Shown here: piece by piece, positions 18,230 to 29,248 of the stretch
Position numbering within the stretch: position 1 is the first letter of the stretch
How the letters are laid out: every line of letters starts with the position of its first letter
Assembly (NCBI RefSeq): GCF_002514725.1
Contig: NZ_NTLB01000006.1
Coordinates: 186,001-250,000 of the forward strand
Direction of reading: 5' to 3'
Origin: Mangrovitalea sediminis
GTDB lineage: Bacteria; Pseudomonadota; Gammaproteobacteria; Pseudomonadales; Oleiphilaceae
DNA length: 64,000 nt
The notes under the pieces: model-generated
Database searches by the model: none
What the model was told of the DNA's origin: nothing
What the model saw: only the letters and a program-made list of their open reading frames with translations
Made by a program: the position numbers and the translations under genes

Positions 18230-19395
18230 GCTTCACCCCCTGCGGCAGCAACGACTTTCTGAGCGGCTTCGGTCAGACTGGTGGCCGCAATGATGTTCAG
18301 ACCACTCTCGGCGAGCTTCTGGGTGCCGAGTTCGGCATTGTTGCCTTCCAGGCGAACCACGACGGGCACTTTCACACCCACCTGCTCAACAGCGCCGATG
18401 ATGCCCTCGGCAATCATGTCGCAGCGTACGATGCCGCCGAAGATGTTGACCAGAACAGCCTTAACGCTGTCGTCGGACAGGATGATCTTGAAGGCCTCAG
18501 CCACACGCTCTTTGGTCGCGCCGCCGCCAACGTCCAGGAAGTTGGCCGGTGCACCGCCGTGCAGCTTGATAATGTCCATGGTACCCATCGCCAGACCGGC
18601 ACCGTTGACCATGCAGCCGATGTTGCCTTCGAGGGCCACATAGTTCAGTTCCCACTCCGCCGCATGAGCTTCACGGGCGTCTTCCTGGGAAGGATCGCGC
18701 ATGGCAGCGATTTTCTTCTGGCGGTAGATCGCGTTGCCATCGACGTTGATCTTGGCATCCAGACAGTGCAGGTTGCCTTCGTCAGTGATGACCAGAGGGT
18801 TGACTTCGATCAGAGCCAGATCGCAGTCTTCGAACAGCTTGGCCAAGCCCAGGAAAATCTGGGTGAACTGTTTGATCTGATCGCCCTGCAGCCCCAGCTT
18901 GAACGCGATTTCACGAGCCTGATAGGGTTGAGCGCCGACCAGCGGATCCACGGTTGCCTTGAGGATTTTCTCTGGCGTTTCTTCCGCAACGGTCTCGATT
19001 TCCATACCGCCTTCAGTCGACGCCATAAACACGACGCGACGGGAGCCGCGGTCCAGAACCGCACTCAGGTAAAGTTCTTTGGCGATATCCGTGCAGGATT
19101 CTACGAGGATACGGCTGACGGGCTGTCCCTTCTCGTCGGTCTGGAACGTAACCAGACGCTGTCCCAGCCATTTTTCGGCGAATGCACGAATCTCTTCCTT
19201 GGAGCTGACCAGCTTGACACCACCGGCCTTACCACGGCCACCGGCATGTACCTGAGCCTTGACGACCCAACGGTCACCACCAATCTTGTCTGCAGCAGCG
19301 GCTGCTTCTTCCGGTGTTTCACAAGCGTAGCCCTTGGACACCGGCAAGCCATACTCTGCGAAGAGCTGCTTCGCCTGATACTCATGCAAATTCAT
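18226..19395 (-). CDS. sucC: Succinyl-CoA synthetase, beta subunit
   Basis: The nucleotide-binding subunit of succinyl-CoA synthetase. Its 389 residues match the family. The ATP-grasp core is seen at the N-terminus ([20 protein letters not shown] and [18 protein letters not shown]), and the C-terminal ligase domain contains [13 protein letters not shown] and [17 protein letters not shown] 164-bp spacer holding two hairpins separates it from lpd upstream. Confidence 0.97.
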   Translation of the reverse strand: MNLHEYQAKQLFAEYGLPVSKGYACETPEEAAAAADKIGGDRWVVKAQVHAGGRGKAGGVKLVSSKEEIRAFAEKWLGQRLVTFQTDEKGQPVSRILVESCTDIAKELYLSAVLDRGSRRVVFMASTEGGMEIETVAEETPEKILKATVDPLVGAQPYQAREIAFKLGLQGDQIKQFTQIFLGLAKLFEDCDLALIEVNPLVITDEGNLHCLDAKINVDGNAIYRQKKIAAMRDPSQEDAREAHAAEWELNYVALEGNIGCMVNGAGLAMGTMDIIKLHGGAPANFLDVGGGATKERVAEAFKIILSDDSVKAVLVNIFGGIVRCDMIAEGIIGAVEQVGVKVPVVVRLEGNNAELGTQKLAESGLNIIAATSLTEAAQKVVAAAGGEA

Positions 19396-19441
19396 AGGAC
19401 TGTCCCGTTCATAGATGGGTTAAAGCCATTGATGCAAACGA

Positions 19442-19506
19442 GAGAACCTGCCAACCGCAGGTTCTCAAAGTGTGCGTAGTGGGCGCGGATTGGGAATCCG
19501 CCCCAC
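19442..19506. repeat. Two hairpins in the lpd-sucC spacer
   Basis: First hairpin: GAGAACCTGC (19442-19451) pairs with GCAGGTTCTC (19457-19466), 10 bp perfect with a 5-nt loop. Second: GTGGG-(C)-GCGGATT (19479-19491) pairs with AATCCGC-CCCAC (19495-19506), 12 bp with one bulged base. Neither has a T-run, so they look like message-processing or stability elements rather than full terminators. Confidence 0.7.
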
Positions 19507-19559
19507 CACCACCGACCGGCACCCAGTCCCGCTTAGGGCGCCGGCAGTTTGCCAGCGCG

Positions 19560-21002
<1,443 letters not shown>

Positions 21003-21036
21003 TTATCCCATTCATTCTGTTCGGTGTGTGTCGATC

Positions 21037-22272
21037 TCAAACATCCAGCAGGATGCGTGCGGGATCCTCAAGGAGTTCCTTGATCGTCACCAGGAACTGG
21101 ACCGCTTCTTTGCCATCGATCATGCGGTGATCGTATGAGACAGCAAGGTACATCATCGGCAGCACCACAACCTGGCCGTTGACGGCCATCGGGCGCTCCT
21201 GAATCTTATGCATGCCGAGAATGGCTGTCTGCGGCGGATTCAGGATTGGCGTGGACATCAGGGAGCCGAACACCCCACCGTTGGAAATGGTGAAGGTGCC
21301 GCCGGTCATGTCCTCAATGCTCAACTTGCCGTCGCGGGCCTTGGCGCCGAAGTCACCAATGGTCTTCTCGATATCGGCCAGGCTCATGGCATCAACGTCA
21401 CGCAACACCGGTACAACCAAACCACGGCCAGTGGACACGGCGACACCCACGTCCTGATAGCCGTGATAAACCATATCGTTGCCGTCGATAGAAGCATTCA
21501 CCGCCGGGAAACGCTTCAGCGCCTCAACAGCCGCTTTCACGAAGAAGCCCATGAAGCCCATCTTCACGCCATGCTTCTTCTCGAAGGCATCTTTATACTG
21601 CTTGCGAAGATCCATAACCGGCTTCATGTTGACTTCGTTAAACGTGGTCAACATAGCCGCATTCTGCTGGGCTTCCACCAGTCGACGCGCAATGCTCGCA
21701 CGCAGACGGGTCATTGGCACCCGCTTCTCTTCACGTCCCTGCCCCGGCAGATCCAGGCGCGGCATATTGCTTTCCGCTGCAGGAGCCGGTTTGCCTTCAA
21801 CCGCCGGACTTTGATCCTTCATGAACGCCAGAACGTCTTCCTTTGTCACGCGGCCATCTTTCCCGGACGCCTCAATGCGGGAGACATCCAGGCTGTTTTC
21901 TTCAGCCAGGCGACGTGCAGCGGGACTCAGTACGACATCACCGGACTTCGCGGCAGCAGGGGCCTCTTCTACCATAGCCTTGGCAGCAGGCGCCTCGCTT
22001 TTTGCTTTCTCAGCCGGCGCAGCAGCACCTTTTGCGCCTTCCTTGAACTGCCCGATGATCTCACCGCTGAGGACGGTGTCGCCTTCTTCCTTCAGGATTT
22101 TCTCGATTACACCGTCCGCCGGTGCCACAACTTCGAGTACCACTTTATCGGTTTCAATGTCGACAAGCAGCTCGTCACGGGATACGGCTTCGCCCGGCTT
22201 CTTGTGCCATGTGGCAACAGACCCCTCCGCTACGGATTCGGGGAAAACAGGTGCTTTGATTTCAGTTGTCAT
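21037..22272 (-). CDS. sucB: Dihydrolipoyllysine succinyltransferase (E2 of 2-oxoglutarate dehydrogenase)
   Basis: Core of the 2-oxoglutarate dehydrogenase complex. The 411 residues hold a lipoyl domain with the acceptor Lys43 in ETDKVVLEV, an Ala/Pro/Lys linker (about 80-108), a small subunit-binding domain ([19 protein letters not shown]), and a catalytic domain ending in [12 protein letters not shown], the HxxxDG motif. The single lipoyl domain is usual for SucB. It starts 24 bp after sucA. Confidence 0.97.
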   Translation of the reverse strand: MTTEIKAPVFPESVAEGSVATWHKKPGEAVSRDELLVDIETDKVVLEVVAPADGVIEKILKEEGDTVLSGEIIGQFKEGAKGAAAPAEKAKSEAPAAKAMVEEAPAAAKSGDVVLSPAARRLAEENSLDVSRIEASGKDGRVTKEDVLAFMKDQSPAVEGKPAPAAESNMPRLDLPGQGREEKRVPMTRLRASIARRLVEAQQNAAMLTTFNEVNMKPVMDLRKQYKDAFEKKHGVKMGFMGFFVKAAVEALKRFPAVNASIDGNDMVYHGYQDVGVAVSTGRGLVVPVLRDVDAMSLADIEKTIGDFGAKARDGKLSIEDMTGGTFTISNGGVFGSLMSTPILNPPQTAILGMHKIQERPMAVNGQVVVLPMMYLAVSYDHRMIDGKEAVQFLVTIKELLEDPARILLDV

Positions 22273-22296
22273 TGCTGATCCTTAACTCAATAGCTC

Positions 22297-25134
22297 TCAG
22301 ACTTCGAAGGCGTCGTTGACCAGTTTATTTTGTTCCTCAACATGCACCGAACCATAGCCCGACGCCGGAGCCGCCGAGGCTGGGCGACCGGAGTACTGCA
22401 GGTACAGTTTGGGATTGAGGCGGTGCAAAGCCTGCCGCATATGGTGCTGACTGCTATACCAGGCCCCCTGGTTCATCGGCTCTTCCTGACACCAGACGAC
22501 ATTGGTGAGCTTGGTATAAGGTGCCAGAACCTCGTCCAGATCATCGGCGGGGAACGGATACAGCTGCTCGAGACGCACGATAACCGTGTCGTCACGCTCA
22601 TCGCTGCGACGCTTATCCAGCAGGTCGTAATAGACCTTGCCGCTACACAGGATCAGTCGGCGCACCTTGCGAGGATCAATCTTGTCGATTTCCGGCAATA
22701 CGGTCTGGAAGGTACCTTCACAGAGATCTTCCAGCGTAGAGATTGCCTCCTTGTGACGTAGCAGGCTCTTCGGTGTAATCGCCACCAGCGGCTTACGCAA
22801 CGGACGCTTCACCTGGCGACGCAACATGTGGAAGACCTGCGCTGGCGTCGTCGGTACGCAAACCTGGATATTGTGCTCGGCACACATCTGCAGGAAGCGC
22901 TCGATACGCGCGGACGAGTGCTCCGGCCCCTGGCCTTCGTAGCCATGAGGCAAAAGCAGCGTAAGGCCGCAGAGACGCCCCCACTTATGCTCACCACTGG
23001 TGATGAACTGGTCGATCACCACCTGGGCACCGTTGGCAAAATCACCGAACTGCGCTTCCCAGACGATCAGCGCATTCGGCATCGTTGTCGCGAAACCGTA
23101 TTCAAACGCCATCGCGGCTTCTTCCGACAGCAGCGAATCGTGGATCTCGATCAGCGGCTGATTTTCGGACAGATTCTCCAGCGGCGTATAAGTGGAACCG
23201 TCCTTCTGGTTGTGCAGCACAGCATGGCGGTGAGAGAAGGTGCCACGGCCAACATCCTGACCGGTCAGACGAATCGGATGCCCCTCATGGAGAAGCGTCG
23301 CGTAGGCCATGATCTCACCGAAGCCCCAGTTGATCGGCATCGCCCCCTGGTTCATTTTGCTGCGGTCTTCCAGAATTTTCGCAACCTGGCGCTGAACCGA
23401 GAAGCCTTCCGGCAACTGGCCCATTTTCTTGCCCAGACGCTGAAGCGTTTTCAGCCCGATGCCGGACTTACAACGGGCGGTCCACTCGTGACCGAGATAG
23501 GGCGACCAGTCAACATACAGCTCCCGATTGGGCTCTTTCACCAGCGCTTTGACAACGTGCTCGCCCTTATCGAGCGCTTCACGATAATCGTCTTCGAACT
23601 TTTTCCCTTCCCCATCACTCAACAGCCCCAGCTCAATCAGGCGGTTGGCGTACAGTTCACGGGTCGTCGGATGCTTACGGATCTTTTCGTACATCAACGG
23701 CTGGGTCGACGAAGGCTCGTCGGCCTCGTTGTGACCGCGGCGACGGTAACATACAAGATCGATGACCACGTCGCGCTTGAACTCAGAGCGGTAGTCCATG
23801 GCCAACTGCGTCACGAACAATACCGCTTCGGGATCATCGGCGTTCACATGCAGGATGGGCGCCTGAACCATCTTCGCGACGTCAGTACAATACTCGGTGG
23901 AACGCGCGTCATCGGGACGACTGGTGGTAAAGCCCACCTGGTTGTTGATGACAATGTGGATCGTGCCGCCCACACCGTAGCCCCGCGTCTGCGACATCTG
24001 GAACGTTTCCATCACCACGCCCTGGCCGGCAAAAGCGGCATCACCATGCATGATGATCGGCATGACCTGGCTACCGGTCTTGTCTTCGCGGCGCGTCTGG
24101 CGAGCACGGACAGACCCTTCCGCCACCGGCGAAACAATTTCCAGGTGAGACGGGTTGAACGCCAGTGCCAAATGCACCTCACCGCCAGGCGTCATCACGT
24201 TGGAAGAGAAACCCTGGTGATACTTAACGTCACCGGAACCGCTCACCTGCAGCTTTTTACCCTCGAACTCATCAAACAGGTCCTTGGGATTCTTGCCCAG
24301 GATGTTGACCAACACATTCAGGCGACCGCGGTGAGCCATACCCAGGACAATTTCTTTCGCACCGTAGCTGCCTGCCCGCTGAATCAGCTCATCAATCATC
24401 GGGATCAGGCTTTCACCGCCTTCGAGACCGAAACGCTTGACCCCGGGATAACGCGCTCCCAGGTATTTCTCAAGGCCCTCGGCAGCCGTCAGGCGCTCCA
24501 GCAGATGCTTGCGGGTATTGGCTTCATATTCGGGGTGCGAACGTACCGGCTCCATGCGCTGCTGGAACCAGCGTTTTACCTTGGTATCGACGATGTGCAT
24601 GTATTCTGCACCGACGCTACCGCAATATGTCCGCTCGAGGCCTTCGACGATATCCCGCAACTTCATCCGGTCAGAACCGAAACTCAGCGAACCCGTCTGG
24701 AACTCCAGATCAAGGTCGGCATCCGTCAGTTCATGGAAATGGATATCCAGGTCTTCGACCCGCTCGCGCTCCATGATGCCCAGGGGATCCAGCTTGGCGT
24801 GCTGGTGTCCACGGAAGCGGAAGGCATTGATCAGCTGAAGAACTCGGACCTGCTTCTTATCGCTTTCGCTAGTGGCGGAGGCGGGGACGACGGCGGAGCT
24901 GAGTCGGCGCTGATTAAGCGCAATGTGGCGGAACTGCTCTCGAATGGCGGCGTGAGGAATATCCTTGATCTGTCCGTTACCGACCCGGGGTAACTTATCA
25001 AAGTAATTTCGCCACTCTTCGGGTATTGCGTTGGGGTCTGTCAGGTAAGTTTCAAAAAGATTCTCGACATAGGCTAGGTTCCCGCCTTGCAGGTGGGAAG
25101 TCTGCCACAACTGCTCCATCATGCTTTCGTGCAT
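22297..25134 (-). CDS. sucA: 2-oxoglutarate dehydrogenase E1 component
   Basis: Thiamine-diphosphate enzyme that decarboxylates 2-oxoglutarate. The 945 residues fit the family. The N-terminal E2-binding helix is near residues 12-45 (LAYVENLFETYLTDP), the ThDP fold includes GMAHRGRLNVLVN and GDAAFAGQGVV, and the C-terminal transketolase part includes QDVGRGTFSHRHAVLH and LPHGYEGQGPEHSSARIERF. It is the first gene after a 294-bp spacer downstream of sdhB that carries several hairpins. Confidence 0.97.
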   Translation of the reverse strand: MHESMMEQLWQTSHLQGGNLAYVENLFETYLTDPNAIPEEWRNYFDKLPRVGNGQIKDIPHAAIREQFRHIALNQRRLSSAVVPASATSESDKKQVRVLQLINAFRFRGHQHAKLDPLGIMERERVEDLDIHFHELTDADLDLEFQTGSLSFGSDRMKLRDIVEGLERTYCGSVGAEYMHIVDTKVKRWFQQRMEPVRSHPEYEANTRKHLLERLTAAEGLEKYLGARYPGVKRFGLEGGESLIPMIDELIQRAGSYGAKEIVLGMAHRGRLNVLVNILGKNPKDLFDEFEGKKLQVSGSGDVKYHQGFSSNVMTPGGEVHLALAFNPSHLEIVSPVAEGSVRARQTRREDKTGSQVMPIIMHGDAAFAGQGVVMETFQMSQTRGYGVGGTIHIVINNQVGFTTSRPDDARSTEYCTDVAKMVQAPILHVNADDPEAVLFVTQLAMDYRSEFKRDVVIDLVCYRRRGHNEADEPSSTQPLMYEKIRKHPTTRELYANRLIELGLLSDGEGKKFEDDYREALDKGEHVVKALVKEPNRELYVDWSPYLGHEWTARCKSGIGLKTLQRLGKKMGQLPEGFSVQRQVAKILEDRSKMNQGAMPINWGFGEIMAYATLLHEGHPIRLTGQDVGRGTFSHRHAVLHNQKDGSTYTPLENLSENQPLIEIHDSLLSEEAAMAFEYGFATTMPNALIVWEAQFGDFANGAQVVIDQFITSGEHKWGRLCGLTLLLPHGYEGQGPEHSSARIERFLQMCAEHNIQVCVPTTPAQVFHMLRRQVKRPLRKPLVAITPKSLLRHKEAISTLEDLCEGTFQTVLPEIDKIDPRKVRRLILCSGKVYYDLLDKRRSDERDDTVIVRLEQLYPFPADDLDEVLAPYTKLTNVVWCQEEPMNQGAWYSSQHHMRQALHRLNPKLYLQYSGRPASAAPASGYGSVHVEEQNKLVNDAFEV

Positions 25135-25198
25135 TTTGACTAGCTCGCCTTTACCTGGAGAGGGGGGGAGCTATCTCTGGTTGGCGCGGGAATGAACT

Positions 25199-25229
25199 CA
25201 GTCAATCATTAAAAAAAAACTGATGACTG
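25199..25229. repeat. Hairpin with a homopolymer loop before sucA
   Basis: CAGTCA (25199-25204) pairs with TGACTG (25224-25229) and TCA with TGA inside, around a loop holding nine A on the plus strand (T on the sucA coding strand). It lies about 65 bp upstream of the sucA start. Confidence 0.5.
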
Positions 25230-25335
25230 CTGCCACCACAGATAGTACGGAGGTTTTCCGTCCCCGGTGGATCAACTTCAGCAAAACCGCGAGCAGTGCT
25301 TTTTTGAGCCCCTGCACGCGGCTTCCACATTCTGC

Positions 25336-25383
25336 CTCACATCGCCACCTTCAGGTATTAGCCTTTGGTGGCAACATTGTGAG
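25336..25383. repeat. Two-part stem-loop in the sdhB-sucA spacer
   Basis: CTCACA (25336-25341) pairs with TGTGAG (25378-25383), then across a small internal loop GCCACC (25344-25349) pairs with GGTGGC (25367-25372). The loop is 17 nt. It has no T-run on the operon strand, so an RNA-processing or stabilising structure is more likely than a terminator. Confidence 0.65.
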
Positions 25384-25415
25384 GCCGGACTCATCAGAAC
25401 AGTAAAGCGCCGGCT

Positions 25416-25439
25416 GGGCGACCCCGAATCAGGTCGCCC
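25416..25439. repeat. Hairpin with the sdhB stop codon in its loop
   Basis: GGGCGACC (25416-25423) and GGTCGCCC (25432-25439) form a perfect 8-bp stem. The sdhB stop codon (25429-25431) lies in the loop. On the operon strand no T-run follows, so it would slow ribosomes or protect the sdh message rather than terminate efficiently. Confidence 0.65.
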
Positions 25440-26133
25440 TTTTCAACAACATCGTACGAATATGACCAATGGCTCGCGTCGGGTTCAATCCCTTCGGACA
25501 GACGCTGACACAATTCATGATCCCCCGGCAACGGAAGACACTGAACGGGTCATCAAGGTCCGCCAGACGCTCAGACGTCGCCTGATCGCGACTATCTGCC
25601 AGGAACCGGTAGGCCTGAAGCAACCCTGCCGGCCCGACGAACTTGTCCGGATTCCACCAGAACGACGGGCAAGACGTCGAACAACAGGCACAAAGGATAC
25701 ATTCGTAGAGGCCATCAAGCTTCTCGCGATCCTCGGGCGACTGCAAACGCTCGATTGCCGGTGGCGGATCGTTATTGAGCAGATAGGGCTTGATCTTCTC
25801 GTATTGCTTATAGAACAGACTCATGTCTACGACAAGGTCGCGGATCACCGGCAAGCCGGGCAAAGGACGCAGCACAAGGCGATTATCCTTCAAAACCTCG
25901 GACACATGCGTGATACAGGCCAGACCGTTTTTACCGTTGATATTCATGCCGTCGGAGCCACAAACCCCTTCGCGACAGGAACGGCGGTAAGCCAGCCCCG
26001 GATCTTTATCCTTAACCAGTTGCAGGACATCCAGAACCATCAGATCCTTGCCTTCCGGCAAATCGATCTCTACGTCCTGCATGTAAGGAGCATTGTCTGT
26101 TTCAGGATTATAGCGATAAACACTGACCAACAT
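25429..26133 (-). CDS. sdhB: Succinate dehydrogenase iron-sulfur subunit
   Basis: Carries electrons from the flavin in SdhA to quinone. All three clusters can be placed in the 234 residues: the [2Fe-2S] set in CREGVCGSDGMNINGKNGLAC, here around residues 57-77; the [4Fe-4S] set CILCACCSTSC; and the [3Fe-4S] set MNCVSVCPKGLNP with a downstream partner. It begins 15 bp after sdhA. Its stop codon sits in the loop of a hairpin that opens the sdhB-sucA spacer. Confidence 0.97.
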   Translation of the reverse strand: MLVSVYRYNPETDNAPYMQDVEIDLPEGKDLMVLDVLQLVKDKDPGLAYRRSCREGVCGSDGMNINGKNGLACITHVSEVLKDNRLVLRPLPGLPVIRDLVVDMSLFYKQYEKIKPYLLNNDPPPAIERLQSPEDREKLDGLYECILCACCSTSCPSFWWNPDKFVGPAGLLQAYRFLADSRDQATSERLADLDDPFSVFRCRGIMNCVSVCPKGLNPTRAIGHIRTMLLKRAT

Positions 26134-26148
26134 TTTACAACTCCTCCC

Positions 26149-27921
26149 TTAATACGTCCGAATCTTCGGCGGGAACGGGTCTACTGTCTTCGGCGCGAAA
26201 TTCACATCACGCTTGCCCACTCGCTTCTCTTTCGGGAAATACATGGAGTGTTTGAGCCAGTTGTCGTCGTCACGCTCAGTGAAGTCGTTACGCGCGTGCG
26301 CACCGCGACTTTCTTTACGTTCTTCCGCAGCCAGCGCTGTCGCATAGGCCACTTCATAGAGGTTTTCGAGCTCCAGCGCCTCTATGCGAGCCGTATTGAA
26401 AGCACCGCTCTTGTCTTCAAGCTTGACGTTCTTGACGCGCTCACCGATGGCGTTGAGCAGGTCCAGGCCTTTCTGCATGTTTTCGCCGTCACGGAACACA
26501 CCAAAATACAGCTGCATGCAGTTTTGCAGGTCCGTACGAACGTCCGCCACGCGATCACCGCTGGTCGACGAGTTCAGGCGCTCGAGACGCGACATGGCGG
26601 CATCGATATCGGTATCGCTGGCATCCATCGTATCGATACCCTCAGCCAGCATCTTCTCGATCTGCAGACCGGCCGCACGACCGAAGACCACCAGATCCAG
26701 CAGCGAGTTACCGCCCAGGCGGTTGGCACCATGCACAGACACGCAAGCCACTTCGCCACAGGCGAACAGGCCGTCGACGAATTTATCGCTACCGTCGGCT
26801 CCCATGGTAATAGCCTGACCACCCACATTGGTGGCGATACCACCCATCATGTAGTGGCACGTCGGAACTACCGGAACCGGATCCTTGACCGGGTCGACAT
26901 GGGCAAACGTCTTGGACAGCTCGCAGATACCCGGCAAACGCAGATTCAGCGTCTCCTCACCCAGGTGATCAAGCTTCAGCAGAACGTGATCCTTGTTGGG
27001 ACCGACACCGCGCCCTTCCAGAATCTCCATGACCATGGAGCGAGCAACAACATCACGACCCGCAAGGTCTTTCGCATTCGGAGCGTACCGCTCCATGAAG
27101 CGCTCGCCTTCCGAGTTGATCAGATAGCCACCCTCACCGCGACACCCTTCGGTCACCAGAACACCGGCCCCGTGAATGCCCGTCGGATGGAACTGCCACA
27201 TTTCCATATCCTGAGCCGGCACGCCCGCACGCAGCGCCATCCCCAGGCCATCGCCAGTGTTGATCAGGGCGTTGGTTGTGGATGCAAAGATACGCCCGGC
27301 ACCACCTGTCGCCAGCACCGTAGCCTTGGCCTTAAGGTAAACCGTTTCGCCGGTTTCAATGCAGATCGCCACAACACCTACGATCTGGTCTCGCTGATTC
27401 TTCACCAGATCAACGGCATACCATTCATTCAGGAAAGTGGTACCGCCGCGCAGGTTAGCCTGATACAAGGTGTGGAGAAGCGCATGACCGGTACGGTCCG
27501 CCGCGGCACAGGTACGAGCCGCCTGACCACCGCGACCAAAGTCCTTGGACTGGCCACCGAAAGGACGCTGGTAGATACGACCCGTCTCTGTCCGGGAAAA
27601 CGGCAGGCCCATATGCTCCAGCTCGAACACAGCCTGAGGCCCAACCGAACACATGTACTCGATAGCGTCCTGGTCACCGATATAGTCAGACCCCTTGACG
27701 GTATCGTACATATGCCACCGCCAGTCATCATTGGGATCGGCACTGGCAATCGCACAGGTAATACCGCCCTGCGCAGAAACCGTATGGGAACGGGTCGGAA
27801 AGACCTTGGTGACACAAGCAGTATTGATACCGGCCTCGGTCAGTTGCAGAGCCGCACGCATGCCGGCACCGCCACCACCAACCACCAAGGCGTCATAGGA
27901 AATCGTTCTCAACTTAGCCAT
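26149..27921 (-). CDS. sdhA: Succinate dehydrogenase flavoprotein subunit
   Basis: Oxidises succinate to fumarate with covalently bound FAD. The 590 residues include [15 protein letters not shown], the FAD-linked His46 in [11 protein letters not shown], and the substrate loop [21 protein letters not shown]. The C-terminal domain carries the [14 protein letters not shown] arginine region. It starts 3 bp after the sdhD stop. Confidence 0.97.
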   Translation of the reverse strand: MAKLRTISYDALVVGGGGAGMRAALQLTEAGINTACVTKVFPTRSHTVSAQGGITCAIASADPNDDWRWHMYDTVKGSDYIGDQDAIEYMCSVGPQAVFELEHMGLPFSRTETGRIYQRPFGGQSKDFGRGGQAARTCAAADRTGHALLHTLYQANLRGGTTFLNEWYAVDLVKNQRDQIVGVVAICIETGETVYLKAKATVLATGGAGRIFASTTNALINTGDGLGMALRAGVPAQDMEMWQFHPTGIHGAGVLVTEGCRGEGGYLINSEGERFMERYAPNAKDLAGRDVVARSMVMEILEGRGVGPNKDHVLLKLDHLGEETLNLRLPGICELSKTFAHVDPVKDPVPVVPTCHYMMGGIATNVGGQAITMGADGSDKFVDGLFACGEVACVSVHGANRLGGNSLLDLVVFGRAAGLQIEKMLAEGIDTMDASDTDIDAAMSRLERLNSSTSGDRVADVRTDLQNCMQLYFGVFRDGENMQKGLDLLNAIGERVKNVKLEDKSGAFNTARIEALELENLYEVAYATALAAEERKESRGAHARNDFTERDDDNWLKHSMYFPKEKRVGKRDVNFAPKTVDPFPPKIRTY

Positions 27922-27924
27922 GAA

Positions 27925-28278
27925 TTACAGTCCCCAGAGAATCTGCACGCCCCAAACGAAGTAGATAAACATCACGACACCGCACAGCGCCTGGACGATA
28001 AAGCGGGCGCTAGTGACTTTGAGGTAGTCCGTCGTGATCGTCCACAGACCAACCCAAGCGTGAGCACCGATAGAAATCAGCGCCATCAGACTGAAGATAC
28101 GCATCCAGGTGTTACTGAACAAAGCGCTCCAGGTGGCGTAGTTCAGATCTGACGACAACAGAATGAAGCCCAGCATGAAGATCGTGTACAAAGCCAATAC
28201 GATGGCCGTGACCCGCTGGACCATCCAGTCATATACACCGCTACGGCCGAAGTTGGTGACGCTGCTTACCATATCCAT
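27925..28278 (-). CDS. sdhD: Succinate dehydrogenase membrane anchor subunit D
   Basis: Inner-membrane anchor that, with SdhC, forms the quinone site and heme b pocket. The 117 residues have three hydrophobic helices (about 20-40, 55-75 and 92-113). The start of helix 1 has DWMVQRVTAIVLALY, and helix 2 has the likely heme-ligand histidine in SIGAHAWVGLW. The start overlaps the sdhC end by 13 bp. ATG 28272 is an alternative start three residues later. Confidence 0.93.
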   Translation of the reverse strand: MDMVSSVTNFGRSGVYDWMVQRVTAIVLALYTIFMLGFILLSSDLNYATWSALFSNTWMRIFSLMALISIGAHAWVGLWTITTDYLKVTSARFIVQALCGVVMFIYFVWGVQILWGL

Positions 28279-28640
28279 ACCCCCGCCAGAACAATCAGTA
28301 CAATGGAAACCACGACGACGATCTTGGCGCCAAGACGTCCACCTTCCAAGGTCTCACCAATATCCATATCCATCAGCAGATGGCGAATCCCGGCAACCAG
28401 GTGGTAAAGCAGTGCTGAGACAATTCCCCAAACAATCAGTTTGGCGAGAAAGCTCTGCATGATGCCGTGCACGGCCGCAAAACCGTCTTCGCCAGAGAGC
28501 GAAAGGTTCAGGCCGTACAACAAGAACGCGATTCCTATGAACAGCAGAACACCGGTAACCCGATGCAGAATCGACGTAATCGCCGGAAGTGGAAAATGGA
28601 ACTTGCTGAGATCGAGATTTACTGGGCGTTTGCTATTCAC
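28266..28640 (-). CDS. sdhC: Succinate dehydrogenase cytochrome b556 subunit C
   Basis: First gene of the operon. The 124 residues have three membrane helices. The family patterns RPVNLDLSKFHFPLPAITSILHR and the heme-ligand region LLYHLVAGIRHLLMD are visible. The start is GTG at 28640, with only a weak purine-rich sequence upstream; the N-terminal sequence MNSKRPVN matches the family, so I keep this start. Confidence 0.95.
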   Translation of the reverse strand: MNSKRPVNLDLSKFHFPLPAITSILHRVTGVLLFIGIAFLLYGLNLSLSGEDGFAAVHGIMQSFLAKLIVWGIVSALLYHLVAGIRHLLMDMDIGETLEGGRLGAKIVVVVSIVLIVLAGVWIW

Positions 28641-28779
28641 AGCTCTCTCACACTCTCTTTGAGCTCCGGCTTCGCAGGAATGCTGCCGCGGAGCGTTATG
28701 GTTGGGATACTTATGATGGTTACTTGCTCAGGAAGTGCAGGGACATGCCATGCTCGGCGTCCCCGATTCCGGGACTGGG

Positions 28780-28808
28780 ATTATAGAGAGTGACCTAATG
28801 AATTACAA
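28780..28808 (-). promoter_or_regulatory. Promoter of the sdhCDAB-suc operon
   Basis: On the minus strand TTGTAA (28808-28803) is 17 bp from a perfect TATAAT (28785-28780). Transcription would start near 28773, giving a leader of about 130 nt before the sdhC GTG. Confidence 0.65.
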
Positions 28809-28939
28809 ACGAGAACGTTACCCAAAGTAGCGTCAACACAGAATTTCCATCCAGTGAACTATACCTTCGGCGAGCTTCATCAACCCCCTTTCGGGCCAAA
28901 TTCTGTGGCATTTCGGCGAACGTTCACAGCGTTTCCCAA

Positions 28940-28967
28940 TTGACAACAAAAGCCATCTCCCTATATT
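28940..28967 (+). promoter_or_regulatory. Distal gltA promoter
   Basis: Perfect -35 TTGACA (28940-28945), 16-bp spacer, -10 TATATT (28962-28967). It is strong by consensus but lies about 280 bp from the gltA start. Confidence 0.6.
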
Positions 28968-29175
28968 TTGCCGCCACGCTTCGTAACATTACGACGGTGT
29001 CAGGAAACATAGACCCCCTAAAACGGTCGCCCTGCACCGCGGGTAACCAGGCGGTCTATCAGGCTGGGAAACAGCCGAATTACTCATCGAGAAGGCCCGT
29101 TAGAGCTTTTCCGGTAAACACGAAACACTCAGGCACTCGCATTGCCCCAGAGCATGCTCGCAAGGCATCCGATTC

Positions 29176-29205
29176 GTGACGCTGCTAGCCATATTCTGCG
29201 ATAAT
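29176..29205 (+). promoter_or_regulatory. Proximal gltA promoter
   Basis: GTGACG (29176-29181), 18-bp spacer, GATAAT (29200-29205). It would give a leader of about 36 nt ending in the AGGAGA ribosome-binding site before ATG 29249. Confidence 0.45.
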
Positions 29206-29248
29206 GCGCCCCTTACTAGCGCCTGAATTGCTGATATAGGAGAGCACC

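Larger units (their letters stand above)
28641..29248. promoter_or_regulatory. Shared sdh/gltA control region (608 bp, no gene)
   Basis: The region between the divergent sdhC and gltA genes. I can place one minus-strand promoter toward sdhC and two plus-strand promoters toward gltA (listed separately). No convincing coding frame, tRNA or repeat lies here. The distal gltA promoter would give a leader of about 275 nt. Confidence 0.7.

Noticed and set aside
22828-24993. Long plus-strand open frame (721 codons) opposite sucA
   Set aside because: It is the antisense of a clear sucA frame, with no ribosome site and basic, histidine/arginine-rich low-quality protein; it is open only because of the high-GC codon pattern of sucA.
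25384-25400. CTGATGAG on the minus strand, as in hammerhead ribozymes
   Set aside because: The remaining conserved core (GAAA and the cleavage-site helix) is missing near it.
25267-28152. Plus-strand open frame of 961 codons across the sdh genes
   Set aside because: It lies opposite sdhB and sdhA and runs through the operon spacer; translated protein resembles no family and the composition is that of an antisense frame.
28940-29179. Plus-strand frame (79 codons) in the gltA leader
   Set aside because: Starts with TTG inside a promoter, no ribosome site and no recognisable sequence.
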